Source of the DNA: an uncultured Bacteroidales bacterium
Lineage (GTDB): Bacteria; Bacteroidota; Bacteroidia; Bacteroidales; WCHB1-69
Reading direction: 5' to 3'
Assembly: GCA_937892025.1 (NCBI GenBank)
Contig: CALAVA010000092.1
Coordinates: forward strand, 1-5,326
DNA: 5,326 nt
Shown: piece after piece, positions 1 through 4,958 of the stretch
Layout of the letters: each line of letters begins with the position of its first letter
How positions within the stretch are numbered: position 1 is the first letter of the stretch
Notes under the pieces: model-generated
What the model was told of the DNA's origin: nothing
Seen by the model: only the letters and a program-made list of their open reading frames with translations
Database searches by the model: none
Program-made: the position numbers and the translations under genes

Positions 1-1
1 G

Positions 2-301
2 TACAATACAATTATGGAAAAGGGATTTGAAGGTTCCAATTTTTTGTCTGGACTAAACGATCATTTGAGAAACCTCTCCGTCTGCAAGAGCATAAAAACC
101 TTACCCCTATTGTCTTTAAGTGCAAATATCAAACAAAGATATCAAGAACAAGCCGAAAAAATCACACTAAAACAATTAGTCGCCTATCTGACTTTGTTCA
201 CCCAATATGAAGCCCAATATAAAAATATTCCCAACAAACGTTTGCATGTAGAAGTCGCCCTATTGCGTGCCTGCAATATGGATAAGGTCAGGCAATCGTG
301 A
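2..301 (+). CDS. dnaX: DNA polymerase III subunit gamma/tau, end of clamp-loader part (5' partial; stops at a frame break)
   Basis: This is the 3' end of the part of DnaX shared by gamma and tau. DnaX is the ATPase of the cytoplasmic clamp loader, which places the sliding clamp on primed DNA. The 5' end is cut by the window; the frame is already open at base 2, so the ATG at 14 is internal. The visible part is the helical collar domain (domain III). Recognisable pieces are EKGFEGSNFLSGLNDHLRNL, the run IKQRYQEQAEK, and NKRLHVEVALLRACNM, which match the Bacteroidales pattern 'GFDGG.FI.GL..H.RDLL ... IRQRYQEQA ... NKRLLVEL.LI'. The frame ends at TGA 299-301, five to seven codons after the last recognisable helix, which is where a gamma-like short form would end. 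The rest of the protein continues in the +1 frame (next entry). Whether the break is programmed recoding, a mutation or a sequencing error cannot be decided here. Identity is from remembered family patterns, not a search. Confidence 0.9.
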   Translation, partial: YNTIMEKGFEGSNFLSGLNDHLRNLSVCKSIKTLPLLSLSANIKQRYQEQAEKITLKQLVAYLTLFTQYEAQYKNIPNKRLHVEVALLRACNMDKVRQS

Positions 302-1046
302 GGTCGATAATGACGAGTCCCAACACTTAATGATAAGTGCCACAAATTCTACTAAGGATAAAAAAGATATAATACCACCTTTCCGAAAACCTCAAGTAGT
401 TCCCGCCAAGTTTAAACCGACCTCTATAAAACAACACTTGCAACAAAATGAAAATACTAAAACTATTATCAAAGAACAAGAAAACAGCATTACCCCTAAT
501 AATGAACACTATACATCAACTGATAATACGGTTTTAACTGATAAAAACAACACAACAGATAATACAGAAAAAAACATTGTAAACAATTATACAGAAACAG
601 AATCTATACTTGTTACCAATGATAATAGTATTTCAAACGATACAGACATTCTACAAGAAGGCAATACAAGCAGCGACATTACAACAATATCCACCATTTG
701 GAAAGATTGTGTAGAACAACTGCCTGACGAACATTATGCGGCAAAAAACTTTTTGCACAATATCAATATTGACGATATAAAAGACCATCATATCGAATTG
801 CATGTCGGAGGAACAAGCATAAAAGATATTCTTTTGCCCACCATTCCACTATTAACCACCGCTATCTCCAAACTGACAAAACAAACTTGTTCTATTTCTA
901 TTACCGTAGATAAAGAACTATCTACAAATACCGAATCTTTTATAGACTATTCTAATCCAGAAGCCATACTCAATAACATCATAAAAGAAAACGAAGCAGT
1001 GTGGGAACTAAAAGAAAAATTAAACCTACATCTCGTTTATAAATAA
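267..1046 (+). CDS. dnaX: DnaX tau-specific tail: linker and C-terminal domain, in the +1 frame
   Basis: This frame carries the tau-only part of DnaX, which in the family contacts the polymerase alpha subunit and the DnaB helicase. It is open from 252 and overlaps the preceding frame. GTG 267 is only the first possible start in the open frame and is probably not used. If the tail is translated separately, ATG 330 (238 residues) is the likelier start. Numbered from 267, residues about 36-52 hold the basic, proline-containing stretch IIPPFRKPQVVPAKFKP. Residues about 55-140 are a low-complexity linker rich in Asn, Thr, Asp and Ser. Residues about 144-259 form a folded domain beginning TIWKDCVEQLPDEHYAAKNF and ending AVWELKEKLNLHLVYK, which resembles the 'W...LP.EH ... 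NPA...LKE.LGLEL' tail of Bacteroidales DnaX. The intact, sensible tail argues against an old pseudogene. It ends at TAA 1044-1046. Confidence 0.82.
   Translation: MPAIWIRSGNREVDNDESQHLMISATNSTKDKKDIIPPFRKPQVVPAKFKPTSIKQHLQQNENTKTIIKEQENSITPNNEHYTSTDNTVLTDKNNTTDNTEKNIVNNYTETESILVTNDNSISNDTDILQEGNTSSDITTISTIWKDCVEQLPDEHYAAKNFLHNINIDDIKDHHIELHVGGTSIKDILLPTIPLLTTAISKLTKQTCSISITVDKELSTNTESFIDYSNPEAILNNIIKENEAVWELKEKLNLHLVYK
280..301 (+). other. Probable dnaX frame-change interval (+1 or -2)
   Basis: The upstream frame is recognisably DnaX to about the ATG codon at 278-280, and the downstream frame becomes DnaX tail after the TGA at 299-301, so reading must change frame between them. The codons are ATG GAT AAG GTC AGG CAA TCG TGA G. 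Features seen are AAG followed by G (tRNA-Lys could re-pair weakly on AGG), an AGG one codon plus the slip codon before a UGA stop, reminiscent of prfB, and AGG followed by C. None is a classical strong site; UCG to CGU re-pairing would be poor. A perfect 6-bp hairpin (CACTTA, loop ATGA, TAAGTG; 324-339) lies 22 nt after the stop. A simple one-base indel or read error explains the data equally well. Confidence 0.5.
324..339 (+). other. Small hairpin downstream of the dnaX zero-frame stop
   Basis: CACTTA (324-329) and TAAGTG (334-339) are perfect reverse complements around the loop ATGA. The loop carries the in-frame ATG (330) of the tau-tail frame. The hairpin is 22 nt beyond the TGA at 299-301, farther than the usual 5-9 nt for a frameshift-stimulating structure, so a role in recoding is only a possibility. 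The stem has two G-C pairs and is weak. It could instead affect reinitiation at ATG 330. Confidence 0.3.
420..686 (+). other. Asn/Thr-rich low-complexity linker inside the DnaX tail
   Basis: About 90 codons between the basic stretch and the folded C-terminal domain encode mainly Asn, Thr, Asp, Ser, Glu and Lys, with several near-repeats (TDNT, TDKNN, TTDNT). The DNA here is extremely AT-rich: the line 541-600 counts 14 G+C in 60. In the family this segment is a flexible tether between the clamp-loader core and the polymerase-binding domain and is poorly conserved, so its composition probably reflects base-composition pressure and not a special function. Confidence 0.7.
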
Positions 1047-1062
1047 AAAATCAAAATAACAC

Positions 1063-1078
1063 TTATTGATTTATTGAT
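1063..1078 (+). repeat. Tandem 8-bp direct repeat TTATTGAT x2
   Basis: TTATTGAT at 1063-1070 is followed directly by an identical copy at 1071-1078, 16 bases after the dnaX stop. It is short and AT-rich and may be chance in this composition. No G+C-rich hairpin with a T-run was found after dnaX, so no intrinsic terminator is called there. Confidence 0.4.
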
Positions 1079-1147
1079 ACCACAAAAAAATGTAGGTGTT
1101 TGTAAAAAAAATAGTGTAAAACAATAAAGTATCTGCACAAAAACTTG

Positions 1148-1155
1148 TAATTTTG
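1148..1155 (+). promoter_or_regulatory. Bacteroidetes-type -7 promoter element for thiH
   Basis: TAATTTTG fits the Bacteroidetes primary sigma factor -7 consensus TAnnTTTG exactly and is followed by CAC. No good TTTG -33 box lies at the usual spacing (about 19-21 bp upstream; that stretch reads ATAAAG). The nearest TTTG (1099-1102) is about 45 bp upstream, too far. Transcription would start near 1160 and give a leader of about 100 nt before the thiH ATG. The exact match makes it plausible, but the window is AT-rich and the missing -33 box lowers confidence. Confidence 0.45.
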
Positions 1156-1164
1156 CACTCGTTA

Positions 1165-1243
1165 TATTGTTCAGTAACACAATAAGACATTGGCAATGGA
1201 TTCTGCCAATGCACTATTGAAAAATTAATAACAAGAATCCATT
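1165..1243 (+). promoter_or_regulatory. Structured thiH leader with mutually exclusive hairpins (candidate cis-regulatory RNA)
   Basis: Several exact complementary segments are packed between the promoter-like element and the thiH start. Hairpin 1 pairs TATTGT 1165-1170 with ACAATA 1179-1184. Hairpin 2 pairs CATTGGCA 1188-1195 with TGCCAATG 1204-1211 around an 8-nt loop, ATGGATTC. CAATA 1180-1184 and TATTG 1215-1219 can extend hairpin 2 outward across a 3x3 internal loop, but this competes with hairpin 1. Hairpin 3 pairs AATGGATTCT 1195-1204 with AGAATCCATT 1234-1243, so the whole loop of hairpin 2 is complementary to a segment 15 nt before the ATG. Hairpins 2 and 3 either exclude each other or form a partial pseudoknot. 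ATTGG 1251-1255, just before the ATG, can also pair with CCAAT 1206-1210. This layout suits a switch on translation initiation. I do not recognise it as a known class, and the TPP riboswitch motifs are absent. Confidence 0.42.
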
Positions 1244-1258
1244 CAAATATATTGGAAT

Positions 1259-2365
1259 ATGACATTTTACGATAAGGCTATTACTTTGAATTGGAAACAA
1301 ATAGAACAAGAAATTTATCAAAAAACAACTACAGACGTTGAAACAGCATTGTCCAAAACGACTACACTAAACATAGAAGATATGAAAGCCTTGGTTTCTC
1401 CTGCCGCAGAACCCTACTTGGAGAATATGGCCCAATTAAGTCGTAAAATTACACAAGAACGCTTTGGAAAGACTATGCAATTTTATATTCCCTTATATCT
1501 TACCAATGCCTGCCTAAACCATTGCATCTATTGCGGATTCAATCACAACAACAAAATCAATAGAGTTATTCTGAACGACCAAGAAATTCTTGAAGAAGTT
1601 AAAGTCATTAAAGACATGGGCTATGAGCATCTATTGTTGCTAACGGGTGAATCACCTATACATGCAGGTGTTGATTATATAGAACATGCCATGCAGTTGG
1701 TGCGTCCTTATTTTAAACAACTTACCTTGGAAGTGCAACCATTAAAAGCAGAAGAATACCTACGATTGAGAAATAGTGGTCTATATGGAGTCTATGTTTA
1801 TCAAGAAACTTACAATCAAGAAAGATACCCAATATATCATCCTGCAGGTATGAAACATAATTATCGTTGGCGATTAGAAACTCCAGATAGATTGGGAGAA
1901 GCAGGTGTTCATAAAATAGGTTTAGGAGCCTTATTGGGCTTGGAAGATTGGCGAGTGGAATCTATTTTTATGGCTGAACATCTAAGATATTTAGAAAAAC
2001 GTTACTGGCGTAGTCGCTATTCAGTGGCCTTTCCACGTATTCGCCCACATGAAGGAACTTTCCAGCCACAATACAATGTTACAGATAAACAATTCACCCA
2101 AATGATATGGGCTTTCCGTTTGTTTGACCACGATTTGGAAATGTCATTAACGACAAGAGAAAGTGCTAAATTGAGAAACCACATGGTGTCTTTGGGTATT
2201 ACCTCCATGAGTGCTGGTTCCAAAACAGACCCCGGTGGATATGCACACAACAATGAATTGGAACAATTCTCACCAAACGATAATAGAAACCCAAAAGAAA
2301 TGATGGATATGGTACACCAACAAGGATACGATGTCGTTTGGAAAGATTGGGATAATTTCAACTAA
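1259..2365 (+). CDS. thiH: 2-iminoacetate synthase ThiH (tyrosine lyase, radical SAM)
   Basis: ThiH cleaves L-tyrosine with S-adenosylmethionine to give dehydroglycine (2-iminoacetate) and p-cresol. Dehydroglycine is the glycine-derived piece of the thiamine thiazole, used by ThiG in the cytoplasm. The protein has 368 residues, normal for ThiH. The radical SAM cluster motif CxxxCxxC is Cys85, Cys89 and Cys92 (CLNHCIYCGF) and binds the [4Fe-4S] cluster. Family blocks follow in order: LLLLTGESP (about 125-133), QETY (182-185), GLGALLGLEDWR (221-232), FPRIRPHEG (258-266), SAGSKTDPGGY (318-328) and the C-terminal VWKDWD (360-365). The Cys-containing C-terminal domain of the related HydG is absent, which favours ThiH. 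ATG 1259 is preceded by AT-rich DNA without a Shine-Dalgarno sequence, as usual in Bacteroidetes. The gene is alone: dnaX precedes it in the same direction and the next gene is convergent. Its leader may fold (see that entry). An oxygen-sensitive enzyme of this type suits an anaerobe. Confidence 0.95.
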   Translation: MTFYDKAITLNWKQIEQEIYQKTTTDVETALSKTTTLNIEDMKALVSPAAEPYLENMAQLSRKITQERFGKTMQFYIPLYLTNACLNHCIYCGFNHNNKINRVILNDQEILEEVKVIKDMGYEHLLLLTGESPIHAGVDYIEHAMQLVRPYFKQLTLEVQPLKAEEYLRLRNSGLYGVYVYQETYNQERYPIYHPAGMKHNYRWRLETPDRLGEAGVHKIGLGALLGLEDWRVESIFMAEHLRYLEKRYWRSRYSVAFPRIRPHEGTFQPQYNVTDKQFTQMIWAFRLFDHDLEMSLTTRESAKLRNHMVSLGITSMSAGSKTDPGGYAHNNELEQFSPNDNRNPKEMMDMVHQQGYDVVWKDWDNFN

Positions 2366-2435
2366 TCATCTGTCAATGAATAATGCCCATGCGAGTAATG
2401 ATAATATAATATCAGGCAGACTGACGTAGCCATAC
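2366..2435 (+). other. Convergent intergenic stretch after thiH, no terminator recognised
   Basis: Between the thiH stop and the end of the minus-strand short frame I find no G+C-rich hairpin with a T-run on either strand. The only symmetry is a weak TGATA (2399-2403) / TATCA (2410-2414) pair in AT-rich DNA. Termination of the two converging transcripts is therefore unexplained by sequence alone. Confidence 0.4.
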
Positions 2436-2540
2436 CTATAGTGTGTGCATGATTTCCACCAACTTACCATTGATGAACACTTGGTAAGGCATCTTCAACA
2501 AATAAGCCTTCTGTCTGTGTGTAATAATCAATTCTGCCAT
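2436..2540 (-). pseudogene. Short open frame, possibly the truncated N-terminus of a small Bacteroidetes protein
   Basis: A 34-codon frame starts with ATG at 2540 and ends with TAG at 2438-2436, 29 bases after the permease stop on the same strand, so it could be the last member of that operon. The peptide begins MAELIITHRQKAYLL and continues YQVFINGKLVEI before MHTL and the stop. The pattern (a short beta strand, a basic/aromatic turn, then 'YQVFINGKLV') resembles the start of small Bacteroidetes proteins of the form 'MAE.II.R.......YQIFIDGK.VG.I..GE', which normally run well past 60 residues. Here the frame stops where the next strand should begin, and neither other frame downstream to thiH gives an obvious continuation. 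It may be a decayed gene remnant, a real micropeptide or chance. The family likeness is from memory and is weak. No function is assigned. Confidence 0.35.
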
Positions 2541-2569
2541 AATGTCATGATATTATCTCAAAAAGTGTT

Positions 2570-3772
2570 TTATTTCCGCTCTTTGTACCTTCCAATAAAG
2601 AAGAATAGCAAACAAGTAATAAGGAAATAAGCACCGCTGAGAATCCATAGAGTGATATATTCCGTTCGTGTTGTCCAAAGCGTTGCCCCCATCGAATTGA
2701 TATGAATGAAGCCATGTGTACCGGTTGTATAAGGAATGACGTATGACAGATACCGCCAAGCGTCAGGTATCAGTTCTTTCGGCCATGAGATACCTGCAAT
2801 AAATAGGAAAATAAGCGAAGTGGAAATCAATAACACCATACCGGTTTCTCTATTGTGGATAAAAACGCTCACGCTCATAGAGAAGAATATAGTTGCTAAC
2901 AAGAAAGGCACAATAAACCGCAGCAAGTCGCCGACCTGACCTATATGTGGCAGATTAAAGATTCGCGGCATGGCAATCAACAAAATAGCAGACAACGCAT
3001 AGTAAATCAGAAAATAAGCCGCCGAGCGTCCCAAAACAAGCCTGAAAACGGAATAGCCCCTTCTCCGCCATGGAAGGCGGTATAATTCTTTGTTTTCCTC
3101 GCGTGCTGTTCCGCCTAACATACAGATACCGAATAGTAGCGTCTGGTGAAGAATCATCACCAATACCGCAGGAATAAGAAACGAACCGTAACCGCCTGTT
3201 GGCGTGAACAATGCCGTCTCAGAATAGGGGGCATCTTGTACTAATGACCAAGCTAATTCCTTGCCCGTTCCCATCTGTTCGTAGCGGTCGATCTCGATAT
3301 TATTCATCGCCTCTAACATCACCATATTACAACTCAGAAAAACTCCTTTCATATAGAGGAACGATGACATGTCACAGTAAAGAGATAGATGTGCTTGTCC
3401 AAATGGGTCTGCCAACTGTGCAGTGAAATCATGCGGGACATAAAGAATTCCATGTATCTTTTGGTCTCGCAACAACTGCTCTGCCTCAGCCATCGAAGTG
3501 CAGGAATATACCACCTTAACCTCCGGAGCAGCGTTCCATTTATGAATAAACTCACGGCTCTGAGGCGAATGGCTCATATCCACAACTGCCACAGGAATAT
3601 CAGCAATCTGTTCGTTCCAATAAATAGCCTTGTAGATAATAGGATAAGCCAATGTAGCAAGCAAGAAAATAACCATCACTCCCGGGTCGCGGAAGATACG
3701 TCTCAATTCGGCCACAAAAACATTCCAAGTGTCCAATGTCTGCAACCATAGATGTCGGAAGATATGTTTCAT
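2570..3772 (-). CDS. ABC-2 type transporter permease (second of pair)
   Basis: This 400-residue inner-membrane protein has the plan of the ABC-2 permeases of efflux systems like E. coli YbhS/YbhR and YhhJ. One N-terminal membrane helix (about 31-50) is followed by a large periplasmic domain (about 51-195) and then five helices (about 195-217, 247-268, 284-304, 312-332 and 372-393). The periplasmic domain has the family pieces IPVAVVDMSHSPQSREF (59-75) and IHGILYVPHDF (106-116). The fifth helix runs into AGISWPKELIP (326-336), equivalent to the 'SG.t.P...mP' element of the family. The C-terminus is basic (GRYKERK). Its ATG overlaps the stop of the upstream permease as ATGA, so translation is probably coupled. 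It aligns by eye with the upstream permease along its length, indicating ancient duplication and a likely heterodimer. The substrate cannot be read from sequence; drugs, dyes or lipophilic compounds are known for relatives. Confidence 0.92.
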   Translation of the reverse strand: MKHIFRHLWLQTLDTWNVFVAELRRIFRDPGVMVIFLLATLAYPIIYKAIYWNEQIADIPVAVVDMSHSPQSREFIHKWNAAPEVKVVYSCTSMAEAEQLLRDQKIHGILYVPHDFTAQLADPFGQAHLSLYCDMSSFLYMKGVFLSCNMVMLEAMNNIEIDRYEQMGTGKELAWSLVQDAPYSETALFTPTGGYGSFLIPAVLVMILHQTLLFGICMLGGTAREENKELYRLPWRRRGYSVFRLVLGRSAAYFLIYYALSAILLIAMPRIFNLPHIGQVGDLLRFIVPFLLATIFFSMSVSVFIHNRETGMVLLISTSLIFLFIAGISWPKELIPDAWRYLSYVIPYTTGTHGFIHINSMGATLWTTRTEYITLWILSGAYFLITCLLFFFIGRYKERK

Positions 3773-4944
3773 TTCAAAGGATAGTTTTGATAAACCAACG
3801 CTTTATGCAAGCGTGGCGAAACGATTAACGCTAATAATAGAAACGCACAAAGCGAGATAGCCGGAACCATGCTGTTTGTCCACGGAGCCGCCATCAATGC
3901 CTCGTTCACATAAATCAGATAGTAATGTCTCAAAGGCTCTAACCAACTGAGTGCCTGAAAAGGCGGCAACATGTTCGACACAGGATAAGTAAAGCCCGAA
4001 AGCGAAAAACCCAGCATAGAATATAATGCCCCGACAGAAACGGCATCCCTTAACGTGGGGACACAACCGATTAGGAAGATTCCCATCGCCTCCATGGCAA
4101 AGATATATAGCAGTAACCCGAACAACAGCCGTGCATGACTGCCATACACAGGGAATCCTGCGAAACCGAACATCATCGCATAGCAACCAAAGCCAAGCAC
4201 CACATACATAACCGTATATGGAATGAGTTTGCCTATCATCGCCACAGTGTAATTGCCACCCGCCGCACGCAGCCACTCACGCGATGTTCTCATCTTCAGC
4301 TCATAGCCGATGGTAAAGATGGTGAGCATAATACATACCAGCCCTAATATCCCGGGCAAAATAGTACTGACCAAATAGAAAGAATAGTTATTCCATGGGT
4401 TAGCAATCATGTGTCCTTCTATCACTAATGGTTGAATACGCCGCATGATAATGTCTTCCGACATTCCTTTCTTTCGTAGTACTTCGCGTTGAAACGCACC
4501 TGAGACGAGGTTTGCCACGGTCAGCATCTGTTTGTAAGCGGTGTTTCCGCCCACGGTATAGGCATTAGTTACGTAGAAATCCAACTGAGGACGCTTGAAC
4601 GCCGCCAAGTCGCTGTAAAAATCTTCTGGAATGACGAATATCCCATAAATATGCCCTTGTTGCATCGCCTCGCGTGCTTCAGGATAAGAGGACGTAATGA
4701 GGCATATATCCACCGATGAAGTAGCCTGCATCTCATGACACAGCCTGCGTGAGATGGATGTCTGGTCTTTGTCCACTACTGCCACAGGCATCTTTTCTGC
4801 ATTTCCTTTCCGCATCAGCGTGATAAAGAAGAACGTGGAAAGTAGCATTACACCTACCGATGCAAACATATACAGCGGTCGAGCGAACATCTGCTTCAGT
4901 TCCCTACGCATTACATGCCAGATATTTTTTAAAATTGTCAGCAT
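3769..4944 (-). CDS. ABC-2 type transporter permease (first of pair)
   Basis: This 391-residue integral membrane protein is the paralogous partner of the downstream permease. A basic cytoplasmic N-terminus (RRELKQMFARP, 13-23) leads into helix 1 (about 26-44). A periplasmic domain follows with MPVAVVDKDQTSISRRL (52-68) and HIYGIFVIPEDFY (98-110). Five further helices lie at about 188-213, 237-258, 272-294, 300-322 and 359-376. The signature element is GFSLSGFTYPVSNMLPPF (312-329), followed by LEPLRHYY (335-342), typical of the YhhJ/YbhS group. It starts at ATG 4944, 14 bases after the stop of the HlyD-type gene, and its TGA (3771-3769) overlaps the next ATG, so the three genes are surely one transcription unit. 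No Shine-Dalgarno sequence is visible. With its partner it should form the membrane channel of an efflux pump coupled to the HlyD-type adaptor. The substrate is unknown. Confidence 0.93.
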   Translation of the reverse strand: MLTILKNIWHVMRRELKQMFARPLYMFASVGVMLLSTFFFITLMRKGNAEKMPVAVVDKDQTSISRRLCHEMQATSSVDICLITSSYPEAREAMQQGHIYGIFVIPEDFYSDLAAFKRPQLDFYVTNAYTVGGNTAYKQMLTVANLVSGAFQREVLRKKGMSEDIIMRRIQPLVIEGHMIANPWNNYSFYLVSTILPGILGLVCIMLTIFTIGYELKMRTSREWLRAAGGNYTVAMIGKLIPYTVMYVVLGFGCYAMMFGFAGFPVYGSHARLLFGLLLYIFAMEAMGIFLIGCVPTLRDAVSVGALYSMLGFSLSGFTYPVSNMLPPFQALSWLEPLRHYYLIYVNEALMAAPWTNSMVPAISLCAFLLLALIVSPRLHKALVYQNYPLK

Positions 4945-4958
4945 TCAGTTTTTAGTAT

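Noticed and set aside
360..366. AAAAAAG heptamer identical to the E. coli dnaX slippery sequence
   Set aside because: It lies about 60 bases after the zero-frame stop at 299-301 and inside the tau-tail frame, where it reads AAA AAA G. The frame that would slip -1 there into the tail frame is closed by TAA at 328-330, so it cannot explain the observed frame change. It may be chance in A-rich DNA.
1047..1258. TPP (THI-box) riboswitch before thiH
   Set aside because: The conserved CUGAGA and the CCUGAUC-type segments were looked for and are not present in the leader.
2017..2361. 114-codon open frame on the minus strand inside thiH
   Set aside because: It lies wholly opposite a strongly conserved part of thiH, and its peptide shows no domain-like pattern; it is a shadow frame.
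1259..2365. HydG, the hydrogenase-maturation relative of ThiH
   Set aside because: The protein is 368 residues, without the extra Cys-bearing C-terminal domain of HydG, and it ends in the ThiH-type VWKDWD.
2399..2414. Weak AT-only inverted repeat as a bidirectional terminator
   Set aside because: The 5-bp arms have a single G-C pair each and there is no T-run; it is too weak to call a terminator.
3389..3751. 120-codon plus-strand frame opposite the second permease
   Set aside because: It is antisense to the conserved periplasmic domain of a clear permease and has a random-looking, Cys/His/Ser-rich composition.
3803..4276. 157-codon minus-strand frame within the first permease
   Set aside because: It is an alternative frame of the permease with a Cys/Trp-rich peptide, as expected from frame-shifted membrane-protein codons; the permease frame carries the family motifs.
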